Positions 5,370 through 5,823 of a stretch of DNA of 5,823 nt are shown here, piece after piece (position 1 is the stretch's first letter; each line of letters opens with the position of its first letter). The DNA comes from an uncultured Collinsella sp. (GTDB taxonomy: Bacteria; Actinomycetota; Coriobacteriia; Coriobacteriales; Coriobacteriaceae). The stretch is from positions 1 to 5,823 of the forward strand of contig URWS01000109.1 of NCBI GenBank assembly GCA_900551605.1, given 5' to 3'. The notes under the pieces were generated by a model that saw nothing but the letters and a program-made list of their open reading frames with translations, searched no databases and was not told the origin of the DNA. The position numbers and the translations under genes are program-made.

Positions 5370-5403
5370 GAGCCCCGTTCACTCAGAGCGGGGCTCTTGT
5401 TTC
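5370..5403 (+). terminator. Rho-independent terminator after gltX
   Basis: An 8-bp GC-rich stem (5370-5377 with 5389-5396, gagccccg/cggggctc) with an 11-base loop is followed by TTGTTTC. It begins 24 bp after the gltX stop and ends 32 bp before priA. The T-tract is interrupted, so some read-through into priA is plausible. Confidence 0.85.
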
Positions 5404-5419
5404 TGTAGACGCATGGGAT

Positions 5420-5426
5420 AGGAGGT
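5420..5426 (+). promoter_or_regulatory. Ribosome-binding site of priA
   Basis: AGGAGGT lies 9 bases before the ATG at 5436. The Shine-Dalgarno match is near perfect and confirms that the unusual N-terminal tail of PriA is translated. Confidence 0.88.
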
Positions 5427-5435
5427 GCTGGGGCC

Positions 5436-5775
5436 ATGGCCGAGCAACTTTCGCTGTTTGGTTCGCCGGAACCGGAGGAGACTCCGGCGGCACCGGCATC
5501 CGCTGCTGCCTCGGCCAAGCCCGAGCCTGCGCCTGAGCCCGTCGCCGCCTACACGAGCGTGGTTCTCGACATCCCCACCCGTGCGCTGTCCGAACCGTTT
5601 GCTTACGGCATCCCTGAGTCCCTTGCCAACGAGGCCCAGGTCGGATCGACGGTCCTGGTCCACTTTGGCAATCGTGCCGCCGCAGGCTACATCGTCGATA
5701 TTGCGGCCGAGCTTGGTGACCTGCAAGGCAACAACGCCCTCGACCCTTCGCGCATCAAGCCCGTCGAAGCCATCC
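5436..5775 (+). CDS. priA: Primosomal protein N' (replication restart helicase PriA), N-terminal fragment cut by contig end
   Basis: PriA recognises stalled forks and D-loops and reloads the replicative helicase. Only 113 complete codons are genomic. Residues about 38-113 resemble the start of the PriA 3'-DNA-binding domain: a VVLDIPTRALSEPFAYGIPE segment at 42-61, then VGSTVLVHFGNRAAAGYIVDI at 69-89 (compare the family pattern of a beta strand, PFDY, VPFG-R and GVVV). The helicase and zinc-binding domains would lie beyond the contig. Residues 1-37 form a Pro/Ala/Glu-rich, probably disordered tail. It begins MAEQLSLFG, where QLSLF (4-8) is the canonical bacterial sliding-clamp-binding pentapeptide. 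The open frame continues to a TAA at 5814-5816, but those last codons (reading SYTHLTLPTIA) are sequencing adapter. The PriA assignment rests on the N-terminal domain alone, so it is good but not certain. Confidence 0.85.
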
Positions 5776-5823
5776 CTGTCTCTTATACACATCTGACGCT
5801 GCCGACGATCGCATAAGTGTAGA
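5776..5823 (+). other. Untrimmed Illumina Nextera adapter (not genomic)
   Basis: Bases 5776-5794 are the Tn5 mosaic end CTGTCTCTTATACACATCT. Bases 5795-5808 (GACGCTGCCGACGA) complete the reverse complement of the Nextera read-1 adapter. Next come an 8-base index, TCGCATAA (5809-5816), and GTGTAGA (5817-5823), the start of the reverse-complemented P5 primer. The index reverse complement, TTATGCGA, is the one I recall as Nextera XT S522. Everything from 5776 on should be trimmed. One or two bases at the junction could belong to either side. Confidence 0.98.

Noticed and set aside
3904..5382. 492-codon minus-strand open frame opposite gltX
   Set aside because: It is as long as gltX but antisense to unmistakable glutamyl-tRNA synthetase motifs. 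The product is Val/Gly/Asp-rich, and there is no upstream ribosome-binding site.
345..5775. A new multi-gene system formed by sdaA, metK, gltX and priA
   Set aside because: Each is a well-known housekeeping gene with its own terminator or a divergent promoter. Their closeness does not suggest a joint function.
5776..5816. C-terminal continuation of the priA fragment to a TAA stop
   Set aside because: These codons are Nextera adapter. A complete 126-residue protein is an artefact.

Overview
The window is about 5.8 kb of GC-rich chromosome. The gene content, the strong G/C preference at third codon positions in host genes, and the single-chain L-serine dehydratase next to metK and gltX suggest a gut actinobacterium of the class Coriobacteriia, most like Collinsella. 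This placement is by general resemblance and no search was run. The piece looks like a whole draft-assembly contig. It starts inside a transposase gene, a typical repeat-induced break. It ends in 48 bases of untrimmed Illumina Nextera adapter (5776-5823), which are not genomic.

Layout. 1-191 (+) is the C-terminal end of an IS200/IS605-type Y1 transposase (TnpA). It is followed to about 295 by a hairpin-rich stretch that is probably the end of the element. A terminator at 304-326 separates it from sdaA (345-1952, -), an L-serine ammonia-lyase with an ACT domain. The 343-bp gap 1953-2295 holds a 121-bp element with perfect 26-bp inverted arms, small competing hairpins near the sdaA ribosome-binding site, and the metK terminator. 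metK (2296-3576, -) encodes S-adenosylmethionine synthetase. The divergent metK/gltX gap (3577-3870) carries a second palindromic element with 30-bp perfect arms bounded by TA, plus candidate promoters. gltX (3871-5346, +) encodes glutamyl-tRNA synthetase. After a terminator comes the 5' part of priA (5436-5775, +), the primosomal helicase, cut by the contig end.

The host genes are housekeeping: serine breakdown to pyruvate, SAM synthesis, glutamate charging of tRNA and replication restart. They do not form one pathway or one operon; each appears to be its own transcription unit. I see no defence system, CRISPR array or clearly new multi-gene system. The most interesting signals are a canonical sliding-clamp-binding sequence (QLSLF) at the extreme N-terminus of PriA, the two large palindromic elements in both intergenic gaps, the structured end of the IS200-like element beside the sdaA terminator, a Cys-rich tail on SdaA, and a promoter-plus-terminator arrangement ahead of priA. 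The adapter read-through matters most to anyone using the annotation, because it adds a false C-terminus to the priA fragment.
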